The notes beneath the pieces were generated by a model. That model ran no database searches. It saw only the letters and a program-made list of their open reading frames with translations, and was not told the origin of the DNA. Positions 1-5,978 of a stretch of 8,592 nt of DNA are shown one piece after another. Source of the DNA: SXPK01 sp041168165 (GTDB lineage Bacteria > Planctomycetota > UBA1135 > UBA2386). A program made the translations under genes and the position numbers. Location: NCBI GenBank assembly GCA_041168165.1, contig JBEELK010000303.1, positions 1 to 8,592 of the forward strand, in the 5' to 3' direction. Position 1 is the first letter of the stretch, and each line of letters starts with the position of its first letter.

Positions 1-56
1 CGGGTGTGGCGGCGATTCGATCTGCGCGGGCTACGGAGCGGGGGGCAACTCCTGCC

Positions 57-944
57 TCACACCGAATCCAACCCATCCACAAACACCGCCGCCCCAACCT
101 CATCCGTCAGCTTCGCCACCATGGGCCCGGCGACCGTCGCGACCTCAACGCACGACACGCCCAACTCCCTCACGAGCCCATCCCGATACGGCGGCACGAT
201 TGCGATCGCCTGCGGATGACCAGCCAGATCCAGCGCGCGCGGCAGCATGGCTGCGACATCGCGATCACTGCCGCCAAACTCGTGCCACCAGCCGTGGAGG
301 TCGGCGCCCTTGCCGGTGCACGCGTAGGCAACGACTTCGCCGCTTCGCTCGAGCACAAACGTCGACAAACCAGGCGTGGTGAGCAACGCAGACATCGCGC
401 GTGGCGTGCGTTGGATGCCGAGCGGCTTCTGTGCATGCAGGGCATGGAGTCGCGCGTGGTCGCGGATCGTGGCTTCGCGCACGACGTCGCCTTCGGCCGC
501 AAAGCCGGACTCGACGACGCAGCAGGTCTCATCGACGCCGGCGACAAAGCCGCAGCGCGCGTAGAGACCCTGTTCTTCGGCCCACAGGAGCGCCATGTCG
601 GCGCCGCTTGACTTGCACGCATCGAGGCTCGCGCGGACGACGCGTTGCGCATAGCCGTGGCCGCGGAAGTCGGGATCGGTGACGACCGAGCCCAATAACG
701 CGACGCGGCGCAGTCCTTGGTCGGTGCGCGCCGTGGCAATGCGAAACGCGCATTGGCTGACGAGTCGTTCGGCATCGAACAACGCGCAAAACCTGCCGTC
801 GCCGTCGCTGCGATACAGCTGCGGCCACGTGTGCTGTGCGCCATAGAACGCGCCGGGCAAAAGCCATTCGTCGATCTGCTCCAAGAACGGCGCGATGCCG
901 CCGCGGTCGCAGAAGCGCAGCTCCGGCTCGGCAATCAGCGTCAC
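57..944 (-). CDS. GNAT-family N-acetyltransferase, two-part
   Basis: This 295-aa cytoplasmic protein has a clear GNAT fold in its first half. Core motif A is LLGSVVTDPDFRGHGYAQRV (83-102), with the acetyl-CoA pyrophosphate-binding loop R94-G-H-G-Y-A99 after the beta-4 strand. A following helix, strand ADMALLWAEEQ, and GLYARCGF (126-133, motif B with a likely catalytic Tyr128) complete the domain. The second half (about 150-295) begins VVREATIRDHARLHALH and contains LERSGEVVAYACTGKG, which looks like a degenerate second GNAT module, a layout also seen in Eis-like enzymes. The substrate cannot be told from sequence. It contains nine cysteines, unlike the axial proteins of the operon. The GTG start overlaps the preceding gene by 4 bases, so it is translated as part of the flagellar transcript. 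It could acetylate a flagellar protein or sugar precursor, or be an unrelated passenger. The family call is firm; the role is open. Confidence 0.85.
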   Translation of the reverse strand: MTLIAEPELRFCDRGGIAPFLEQIDEWLLPGAFYGAQHTWPQLYRSDGDGRFCALFDAERLVSQCAFRIATARTDQGLRRVALLGSVVTDPDFRGHGYAQRVVRASLDACKSSGADMALLWAEEQGLYARCGFVAGVDETCCVVESGFAAEGDVVREATIRDHARLHALHAQKPLGIQRTPRAMSALLTTPGLSTFVLERSGEVVAYACTGKGADLHGWWHEFGGSDRDVAAMLPRALDLAGHPQAIAIVPPYRDGLVRELGVSCVEVATVAGPMVAKLTDEVGAAVFVDGLDSV

Positions 945-1219
945 GGCAGCCTCGTCTTAAATGCGTCCTCAAGCGCGCGGCGCAGGTCCATTGCTTGCGC
1001 AAAGCCGGAGTCCGCGTCCTCGATGGCGCGCTTCAGCGACTCTGTGTCTTCGACGGGCTCGGCCTTGGCATGATGCTGCGCGAGTTGTTCGAGCGACTCG
1101 AGCAGGCGACGAAACGCAGGCGAAGACTCGCTGCCGTTCGCGGACCGCGCAGGTTGCGCAGTCGGCGACGCGGGCGCGATGTTTGGCGTGACGTGGAGGG
1201 GATCGGCGGGGGAAGTCAC
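941..1219 (-). CDS. Small unknown protein at the 3' end of the flagellar operon
   Basis: This 92-aa product is not recognised. It has no signal peptide, membrane segment or cysteine. Residues 1-34 are rich in Pro, Ala, Ser and Thr and probably disordered. Residues 35-90 look like two amphipathic helices (AFRRLLESLEQLAQHH, then DTESLKRAIEDADSGF with AQAMDLRRALEDAFKTRL) separated by a short acidic break. Such a small helical protein might be a chaperone, adaptor or regulator, but nothing proves it. The start is a GTG 10 bases after the flgL stop, preceded only by a weak purine run (GAGAGA, 1226-1231); no better in-frame start exists nearby. Reality is supported by the tight spacing to flgL and by the 4-base GTGA overlap with the downstream gene. 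Confidence 0.65.
   Translation of the reverse strand: MTSPADPLHVTPNIAPASPTAQPARSANGSESSPAFRRLLESLEQLAQHHAKAEPVEDTESLKRAIEDADSGFAQAMDLRRALEDAFKTRLP
950..953 (-). promoter_or_regulatory. Ribosome binding site of the GNAT gene
   Basis: GAGG is 5 bases before the GTG at 944, inside the last codons of the preceding small gene. With the GTGA overlap (941-944), it supports this GTG as the start rather than an internal codon. Confidence 0.6.
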
Positions 1220-1229
1220 GATGCGTCTC

Positions 1230-2633
1230 TCACAAGAAGTTCTGCAAGCTCGTCTGGATCACGCGCGAGCCAATCTGCAACGCAGCTTGGTACGAGATGT
1301 CCTGGCGCTGCAGGTCGAGGATCGCCTGCGCCATGTCGGTGTCTTGGAGGTCCGAAAGCGACTTCTCGCGCGACGTGCGCAAGCCCGCGACGCGGTTGTC
1401 GAGCGCTTGCATGCTCGACGAACGGAAGCCGAGCTCCGACAGTCCGTCGAGCACGGCGTCGTGCGCCGAGTCGATCTCCGACAGCAGCGCAGACGCGCGA
1501 TCGCGCACGGTCGAGTCGCTGACGGAGTTCTCGTTCTGCAGGATGTCGCGCAGCGAGACCAGCAGCGTGAACGCGTCAAACGTGCCCTCGTGCTTGATCT
1601 CATTGGTGCCAATGCGCGCAAGGCCAGTGACGTCGATGTGCACCGTGCTGCCGCTGTTGCCATCGCGAACGCCGACCGCAGTCGCGGAGAAGTCCGAGAC
1701 CTCGATCGAAGTCTGGCCGCCGTCGACGCTGAGCGCCGCCTTGGCGGTGAAGGTCCCGGTCGCGGGCGTCGGCGCCGCAGTGACCGTGAGGCTCAGCGTG
1801 CGGCCGTCGGCAGTGACGAAGTCCTGATTGGTCGCTGGGATCGCGACTGCGGGACCGCCGCCGATGCTGAGCGATGGCGGCGACGCGGTGTAGGCGTAGC
1901 TGACTTCACCGACGAGGTTGGTGTCGCCGCCGCCCGTTTCGATGCCCGCGGGCGCATCGGTGTGCAGGCCAGCGAACGTGACCGACAGCGTTTGGAACCC
2001 AACCGCCGTGTCGCCGGAGCCCGTTGCGCGCGCGCCCGTGTCGCCAGTCATCGTGACGCCGCTGCGAGTGCGCGATTGGAAGATCGAGTCGCCGGCGAGG
2101 TTGAGGCCGGTCGTGACGCCTGGCGCAACGGCGACGTCGAGGCGTTCGCGGTTGCCGCGATACACGACGCGCGTGCCCGATGCGTCATCGACGATCTCAA
2201 ACGGCGGCGTGCCGCTCTCGGTGCCGCCAAACAAGAAGCGCTCGCCGCGACGCGCGTTGCCGATGCCGACGAGTTGCTGCAGCAACTGGTCCATCTCGGC
2301 GCCGATGCTCGCGCGATCGCCTTGCGCAAACGTGCCGTTGCTCGCCTGCATCGTCAGTTCGCGCACGCGCTGCATCACCGACGAGCCGTCCTCGAGCGCC
2401 GCCGCGCCGGTGTCGAGCGACTCGCGCGCGAGCGCGACGTTCTCCGACATCTGCTCGAGGTTCCTGAGGTCGTTCTGCATGGGCAGAATGCGCAACGCGG
2501 CGACGGGATCGTCCGACGCCAGTTCGATGCGCTTGCCGCTCGCGACTTGCTGTTGCAGTCCGGTGAACTTCGTCAAGCTGCGCTGGATGTCGCCGAGCGC
2601 TCGCGCAAACAGGTGGCCTTGTGTGATGCGCAT
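1230..2633 (-). CDS. flgL: FlgL, hook-associated protein 3, with large central insert
   Basis: FlgL forms the second hook-filament junction layer and contacts flagellin. The N-terminus MRITQGHLFARALGDIQRSL leads into QQQVASGKRIELASDDPVAA (27-46), the conserved flagellin-family segment. Further conserved parts are ALEDGSSVMQRVRELTMQAS (79-98), MDQLLQQLVGIGNARRGERF (114-133) followed by LFGGTES, and a C-terminal helix AQAILDLQRQDISYQAALQI (435-454) ending in QTSLQNFL. At 467 aa it is much longer than the 317 aa of E. coli. The extra length is a Gly/Thr/Ser/Ala-rich beta-type insert at about 185-345. Within it, AALSVDGGQTSI and VHIDVTGLARIGTNEIKHEG, then TFDAFTLLVSLRDIL, resemble Planctomycetota FlgL as I remember it. 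There is no cysteine. The stop is 10 bases before the next gene. Identity is secure; the taxonomic reading is weaker. Confidence 0.95.
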   Translation of the reverse strand: MRITQGHLFARALGDIQRSLTKFTGLQQQVASGKRIELASDDPVAALRILPMQNDLRNLEQMSENVALARESLDTGAAALEDGSSVMQRVRELTMQASNGTFAQGDRASIGAEMDQLLQQLVGIGNARRGERFLFGGTESGTPPFEIVDDASGTRVVYRGNRERLDVAVAPGVTTGLNLAGDSIFQSRTRSGVTMTGDTGARATGSGDTAVGFQTLSVTFAGLHTDAPAGIETGGGDTNLVGEVSYAYTASPPSLSIGGGPAVAIPATNQDFVTADGRTLSLTVTAAPTPATGTFTAKAALSVDGGQTSIEVSDFSATAVGVRDGNSGSTVHIDVTGLARIGTNEIKHEGTFDAFTLLVSLRDILQNENSVSDSTVRDRASALLSEIDSAHDAVLDGLSELGFRSSSMQALDNRVAGLRTSREKSLSDLQDTDMAQAILDLQRQDISYQAALQIGSRVIQTSLQNFL

Positions 2634-2638
2634 CTCGA

Positions 2639-5002
2639 TCACCTCCCCAGGTTGATCAGCGTGTCCGTGAGTTCTTGCACCGTCGACAAGAAGCGCGCGG
2701 CAGCGTCGAACGACTGCTGGAAGCGCACCATGTCGAGCATCTCTTCGTCGAGGTTGACGCCGCTCACGGACTCGCGCTCGGCCTCGAGCCGTTGCAGCAA
2801 CAGGTCCTGCGCAGCGAGCGTGTCCTCTGCGCCCGCGGTCTCGAAGCCAACGTCGCCGATCACGTCGGCCCAGAAGTCTTCGATCGTGTTGGCGTCGAGG
2901 TCATCGACTTCGGATTCGCGAAGGTCGAGCAAGCGAACGAGGTTGCCCGCGTCGCCTTCTGCGCTGCCGATGCCTGCTGCGAGCGCATCGACGTTGGCGC
3001 GCAACTCGGGGTTGACCGCGATGTCTGCAGCGCCGCTGCCTTGGAAGAACGAGTTGATGCCGAGCGCGACCAGGATGTCGCTGGTGTCGCTGTCGGCGAG
3101 CGTGTCGAGCGCGAAGGCCTGGCCCGTGCTCGATTGGATGCGGCCGGGGCCAAACGACACCTTCACGCCGTTGCCGACTTCGAGGTCCGTGCCTGGCTCG
3201 TAGTTGTCGCCGACGTCGAGCGTCGCGACGAGCGTGCCAGCGCGGTCGTAGACCGACACCGTGAGTCCGGCCGTGACGCCGACCTGGCCATCGCCGACGG
3301 CGTAGAACGAGTATTGGTCGTTCTCGCTGCCGGTGTATGCGCCACTGACGCGCACATCGACTGCGCTGCTTTGGCCCATCGCGACGGTCGTCGGCAAGCC
3401 GAGCGCGTTGACGGCAGTGCCGCCGCCAACATCGTTGAACGAGAGTTGCGCATCCGCGCCGCTGCTCGTGCTCGTGATGACGAGGCGACCGTTGACGTTG
3501 CTCGCCGTCGCGTTGCCGCCGAGGTCGGCGTTGATCGCGGCGACGAGTTCATCCGTCGTCGCAGCAGCGGGGTTTGCGAAGTCCGTCGCGTCGAGCGTGA
3601 CGTTGGTGGAGCGCGGCGACGCGGTGGTGCCGTTCTGCACGACGAACGTGACGGGGAACGTCTGCGTCGACAGGTCGTATGGCCCCGATGCGGAGCTGCT
3701 CATGCTCGGAGCCGCGCCGCCAAACGTGCCGGCGACGGCTGGGTTGGGATCGAGCCGCGGCGAGAAGTCGACGCCGTAGCCCGAGTCCGCCGCGATGCGC
3801 AGCTTGCCGGTCGTGTCGACGCTCGCGCTGAGGTTGTCGATCTGGTCGAGGCGCCACGCGACGTCGGTGAGGTTGAGTTGCGTCGGGTCGATGTCGATGC
3901 GCGTGCGCGTCATGCGACCGGTGGCCCGATCCGTCATCGAGACGTAGAGCGATCCGTTCTGCACGTCGAACGGCAGGCCGCTCTGCGACAGCAACTCATC
4001 GCCGCGCACGCCGTCGCCGTCGCCGTCTTGCGGCATCACGGTCGACGTCAGTGATTGGTAGGGGCCCGACGCGGGCATGCCAGTCGAGTGGCGGCGGTTG
4101 GTCTCGAGGATGAGGCTGCGCGCCATCTGGTCGATGCGCGAGCCGTAGCCAGCGAGGCCCGCTTGCTCGCTGCGCAACAACGCGGCGATGCGGCCTTGGC
4201 GCGGTTCGATCGCGGTGGTGGTGCCATTGACGAGCACTTGCGTGGCGCCGCCCGTGGTCTTGCCGACCGCAAGCGTCGAAGCGCGCGCGCCAGCGACGAG
4301 CAAGCGACCGCCGACGAGGAGATCGAGCGAGCCGGCGCCGCGCTCGACGGCGCTGACGTCGACGAGTTCGGACAGCTTGCGCACTTGCTCCGCGCGCGTG
4401 TCGCGAAGGTCGTTGGCCTGCGTGCCGTTGGCTTCGATCGCAACGATCTGCGCGTTGAGGTCCGCGACGTTGGACGCGAGTTGGTTGGCTTGCGTGACGA
4501 GGCCGCGCACTTCGTCAAACGTGCCGCCGGCCAACTCGTCGAGCCGGCCAGACAGCAAGTTGAAGCTCTGCGCGAGCGTGTTGGCGGATTGCACGACGCC
4601 GCCGCGCAGCGAGCGTTCGCTGGGGTCGGTCTGCAAGCGGCCGAGCGCGCCGAACAGGTCGGAGAGCCCGGTGCTCAAGCCGCCGTTGGGCTCCGCGAGC
4701 ATGTTCTCGAGCTCGCTCATGCGCGACATGTCGACTTGCGCGCCAGCGACGAGGCCTTGCTGCATGCGAAGGCGCCGCTCGAGGCCGTCATCGACGAGCC
4801 GCGTGATCGACGACACGTCGACGCCCATGCCGATCTGCATGCCGCGCGCGAGCGTCATCGGCATCGCTGCGGACAGCTCGACGCGTTGGCGCGAGTAGCC
4901 GGGCGTGTTGGCGTTGGCGACGTTGTTGCCGGCGGTCTGCATGCCGAGCCGCGCTGCGGTCAGCGCGCGCAAGCCGGAAGAGAGTCCGAATCCCAAGCTC
5001 AT
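2639..5002 (-). CDS. flgK: FlgK, hook-associated protein 1, with large central insert
   Basis: FlgK forms the first junction layer between hook and filament and is exported by the flagellar type III system, so it has no cleaved signal. The N-terminus shows the axial-protein signature LGMQTAGNNVANANTPGYSR (19-38) followed by QRVEL. A helical D1 region runs to about residue 300 and includes AQSFNLLSGRLDEL (144-157). The C-terminus closes with VNLDEEMLDMVRFQQSFDAA (749-768), then FLSTVQELTDTLINLG, the classical coiled-coil end. The protein is 787 aa versus 553 aa in Salmonella. The excess lies in the middle, about residues 310-650. It includes an acidic DGDGDG loop at 326-331, a segment resembling the flagellin hook IN motif at about 447-521 (TDELVAAINADL, then NGRLVITSTSSGADAQLSF), and a second module around VRVSGAYTGSENDQYSF. 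There is no cysteine, as is typical of axial proteins. The stop lies 5 bases before the flgL ATG. Identity is secure. Confidence 0.96.
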   Translation of the reverse strand: MSLGFGLSSGLRALTAARLGMQTAGNNVANANTPGYSRQRVELSAAMPMTLARGMQIGMGVDVSSITRLVDDGLERRLRMQQGLVAGAQVDMSRMSELENMLAEPNGGLSTGLSDLFGALGRLQTDPSERSLRGGVVQSANTLAQSFNLLSGRLDELAGGTFDEVRGLVTQANQLASNVADLNAQIVAIEANGTQANDLRDTRAEQVRKLSELVDVSAVERGAGSLDLLVGGRLLVAGARASTLAVGKTTGGATQVLVNGTTTAIEPRQGRIAALLRSEQAGLAGYGSRIDQMARSLILETNRRHSTGMPASGPYQSLTSTVMPQDGDGDGVRGDELLSQSGLPFDVQNGSLYVSMTDRATGRMTRTRIDIDPTQLNLTDVAWRLDQIDNLSASVDTTGKLRIAADSGYGVDFSPRLDPNPAVAGTFGGAAPSMSSSASGPYDLSTQTFPVTFVVQNGTTASPRSTNVTLDATDFANPAAATTDELVAAINADLGGNATASNVNGRLVITSTSSGADAQLSFNDVGGGTAVNALGLPTTVAMGQSSAVDVRVSGAYTGSENDQYSFYAVGDGQVGVTAGLTVSVYDRAGTLVATLDVGDNYEPGTDLEVGNGVKVSFGPGRIQSSTGQAFALDTLADSDTSDILVALGINSFFQGSGAADIAVNPELRANVDALAAGIGSAEGDAGNLVRLLDLRESEVDDLDANTIEDFWADVIGDVGFETAGAEDTLAAQDLLLQRLEAERESVSGVNLDEEMLDMVRFQQSFDAAARFLSTVQELTDTLINLGR
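2642..2648 (-). promoter_or_regulatory. Ribosome binding site that decides the flgL start
   Basis: GGGGAGG in the last two sense codons of flgK is 8 bases before the ATG at 2633. An in-frame GTG at 2642 is immediately adjacent to this site and so cannot use it properly. The ATG also starts the family-typical MRITQ. Confidence 0.75.
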
Positions 5003-5009
5003 GTTCGTG

Positions 5010-5016
5010 CCTCCTC
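5010..5016 (-). promoter_or_regulatory. Ribosome binding site of flgK overlapping the flgN stop
   Basis: GAGGAGG shares two bases with the flgN-type gene's TGA stop and sits 7 bases before the flgK ATG at 5002. The arrangement suggests that ribosomes ending on the chaperone gene can restart on its client gene. Confidence 0.75.
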
Positions 5017-5563
5017 AGATCCGTCCGTCGACCAGGCTTCCTGGCCGTGTTCCTGTGCTCGGCAACGCGGCGCCGACGCGGCGCGCATTGCGGTCGTACG
5101 AGCCGATGTCGTCGCGCGACTGCGCGGCGACCGTGACTCCAGCGACGAGGCTCTCGTGCGCAGCTTGCGAGAAGCGCAAGAGGCGCTCGCCGAGAGCGAG
5201 TTCGCGACGCACGGCCTTGCTGGCCAGCGCCGCCTTGTCTGCGGACTTGCGCAGGCGCTGCGCCGCGAAGGTCGGCAGCTGCTCGCACAAGTCGGATGCG
5301 TGAATGCGACGCTTGCCCGGCGCACCGGTGAGCGGCGCAAACGACGACGCGGCTTGGTCGAGCAACTCGCGTTGCTTTCGTTCTTCTTGCTCCAGCCGCG
5401 CGGCGAGATCGCCCATCGCGACTGCGGGCTCTGCGAGCACGCTTGCGCGCGCAGAGATCCAGTTGGTGCGGCGCGAGCGCAGGCCCTCGACCATCTGCGT
5501 GAGCAGAGCCGTGGATGCGTCGAGCGACGCGACGAGGCGTTGCGCGATCTCAACGAGCTGCAT
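5015..5563 (-). CDS. flgN: FlgN-family flagellar export chaperone
   Basis: The product is 182 aa, cytoplasmic (no signal peptide), and predicted almost entirely alpha-helical. FlgN-family proteins bind the C-termini of the hook-junction proteins FlgK and FlgL and deliver them to the flagellar type III export apparatus. The evidence is partly structural. Long amphipathic helices are visible at about 1-30 and 35-75, the latter rich in E, Q and R (ARLEQEERKQRELLDQAAS), and again at 96-150. The C-terminal tail holds SYDRNARRVG and a final LVDGR, resembling the 'Y-x-x-x-G-R ... L-D-R' tail seen in many FlgN proteins. The strongest support is position: it lies directly before flgK and flgL, its expected clients. 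The stop TGA forms part of the flgK ribosome binding site. The primary sequence of this family diverges fast, so the call rests on pattern and context together. Confidence 0.77.
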   Translation of the reverse strand: MQLVEIAQRLVASLDASTALLTQMVEGLRSRRTNWISARASVLAEPAVAMGDLAARLEQEERKQRELLDQAASSFAPLTGAPGKRRIHASDLCEQLPTFAAQRLRKSADKAALASKAVRRELALGERLLRFSQAAHESLVAGVTVAAQSRDDIGSYDRNARRVGAALPSTGTRPGSLVDGRI

Positions 5564-5978
5564 GATCTCCTCCTTCGAGGCCGTGGAGCTGCGTCGGCAT
5601 GCGCGGCGCAGCGAGCTGCTTGTGATCGATCTGGTCGAGCGACTGCTCGTTCGCGGCGGCCTTCTTGTCGACGCGGCCGCGCTTGTGGCGGTCGAACTCG
5701 GCGATCAGCGCGTCGGCGACGCCGATCTTGCCGTGCTCCGAGATGTCGTTTGCGACGTGCTCGTCAAACCAGTCGGCATACGTGTCCGAGCCGGGCTCGG
5801 AGCCAAACATGCCGCCTTCGTCGCCGCCGATCTTGGAGGTCGAACGCAACGATCCGACGAGTTGACGCACGAGCGTCGCCTCGAACTGCTGCGCGGTTTC
5901 GCGCGCCTTCTTGGCGGAGACTTGCTCGTCCGTCTGCGGCTTCAGCGAAGCCGTGGTCAGCTTGCCCATCGCGTCCAT
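5550..5978 (-). CDS. flgJ: FlgJ-type rod-binding protein, single domain without peptidoglycan hydrolase
   Basis: This is a 142-aa protein matching the N-terminal rod-binding (rod-capping) domain of FlgJ, which assists assembly of the flagellar rod in the periplasm. The domain spans about residues 24-96. Visible signatures are KARETAQQFEATLVRQLVGSL (24-44, the helix with the conserved 'A-x-Q-F-E-x-x-x-x-x-x-L' spacing), GGMFGSEPGSDTYADWFDEH (55-74), and SEHGKIGVADALIAEF (80-95). The glucosaminidase domain of the enterobacterial FlgJ is absent, as in many phyla, so another enzyme must open the peptidoglycan. A charged tail (97-142) with histidines has no recognised function. The gene overlaps flgI by one base upstream and the flgN-type gene by 14 bases downstream. 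The domain call is firm. The symbol is used loosely because this is only half of the classical protein. Confidence 0.88.
   Translation of the reverse strand: MDAMGKLTTASLKPQTDEQVSAKKARETAQQFEATLVRQLVGSLRSTSKIGGDEGGMFGSEPGSDTYADWFDEHVANDISEHGKIGVADALIAEFDRHKRGRVDKKAAANEQSLDQIDHKQLAAPRMPTQLHGLEGGDHAAR
5567..5575 (-). promoter_or_regulatory. Strong ribosome binding site of the flgN-type gene inside flgJ
   Basis: AAGGAGGAG is nearly a perfect anti-Shine-Dalgarno match. It ends 3 bases before the ATG at 5563, with 6 bases from the AAGGAG core. It lies within flgJ codons and supports initiation at this ATG despite the 14-base overlap. Confidence 0.75.

Noticed and set aside
1..56. A possible terminator downstream of the GNAT gene
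   Set aside because: Only a 4-base-pair GGCA/TGCC stem can be drawn on the minus strand, with no T-run after it. That is too weak to call, and the window ends before more can be seen.
6..611. A plus-strand open frame of 201 codons opposite the GNAT gene
   Set aside because: The minus strand carries the GNAT motif A and a coupled start. The plus-strand product has no recognisable features.
1179..3203. A plus-strand open frame of 674 codons opposite flgL and the flgK end
   Set aside because: It has the same composition artefact, no motif, and overlaps two conserved genes along its length.
2675..4054. A plus-strand open frame of 459 codons opposite flgK
   Set aside because: It is Arg/Val/Ala-rich low-complexity translation that mirrors flgK codons. 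There is no independent support.
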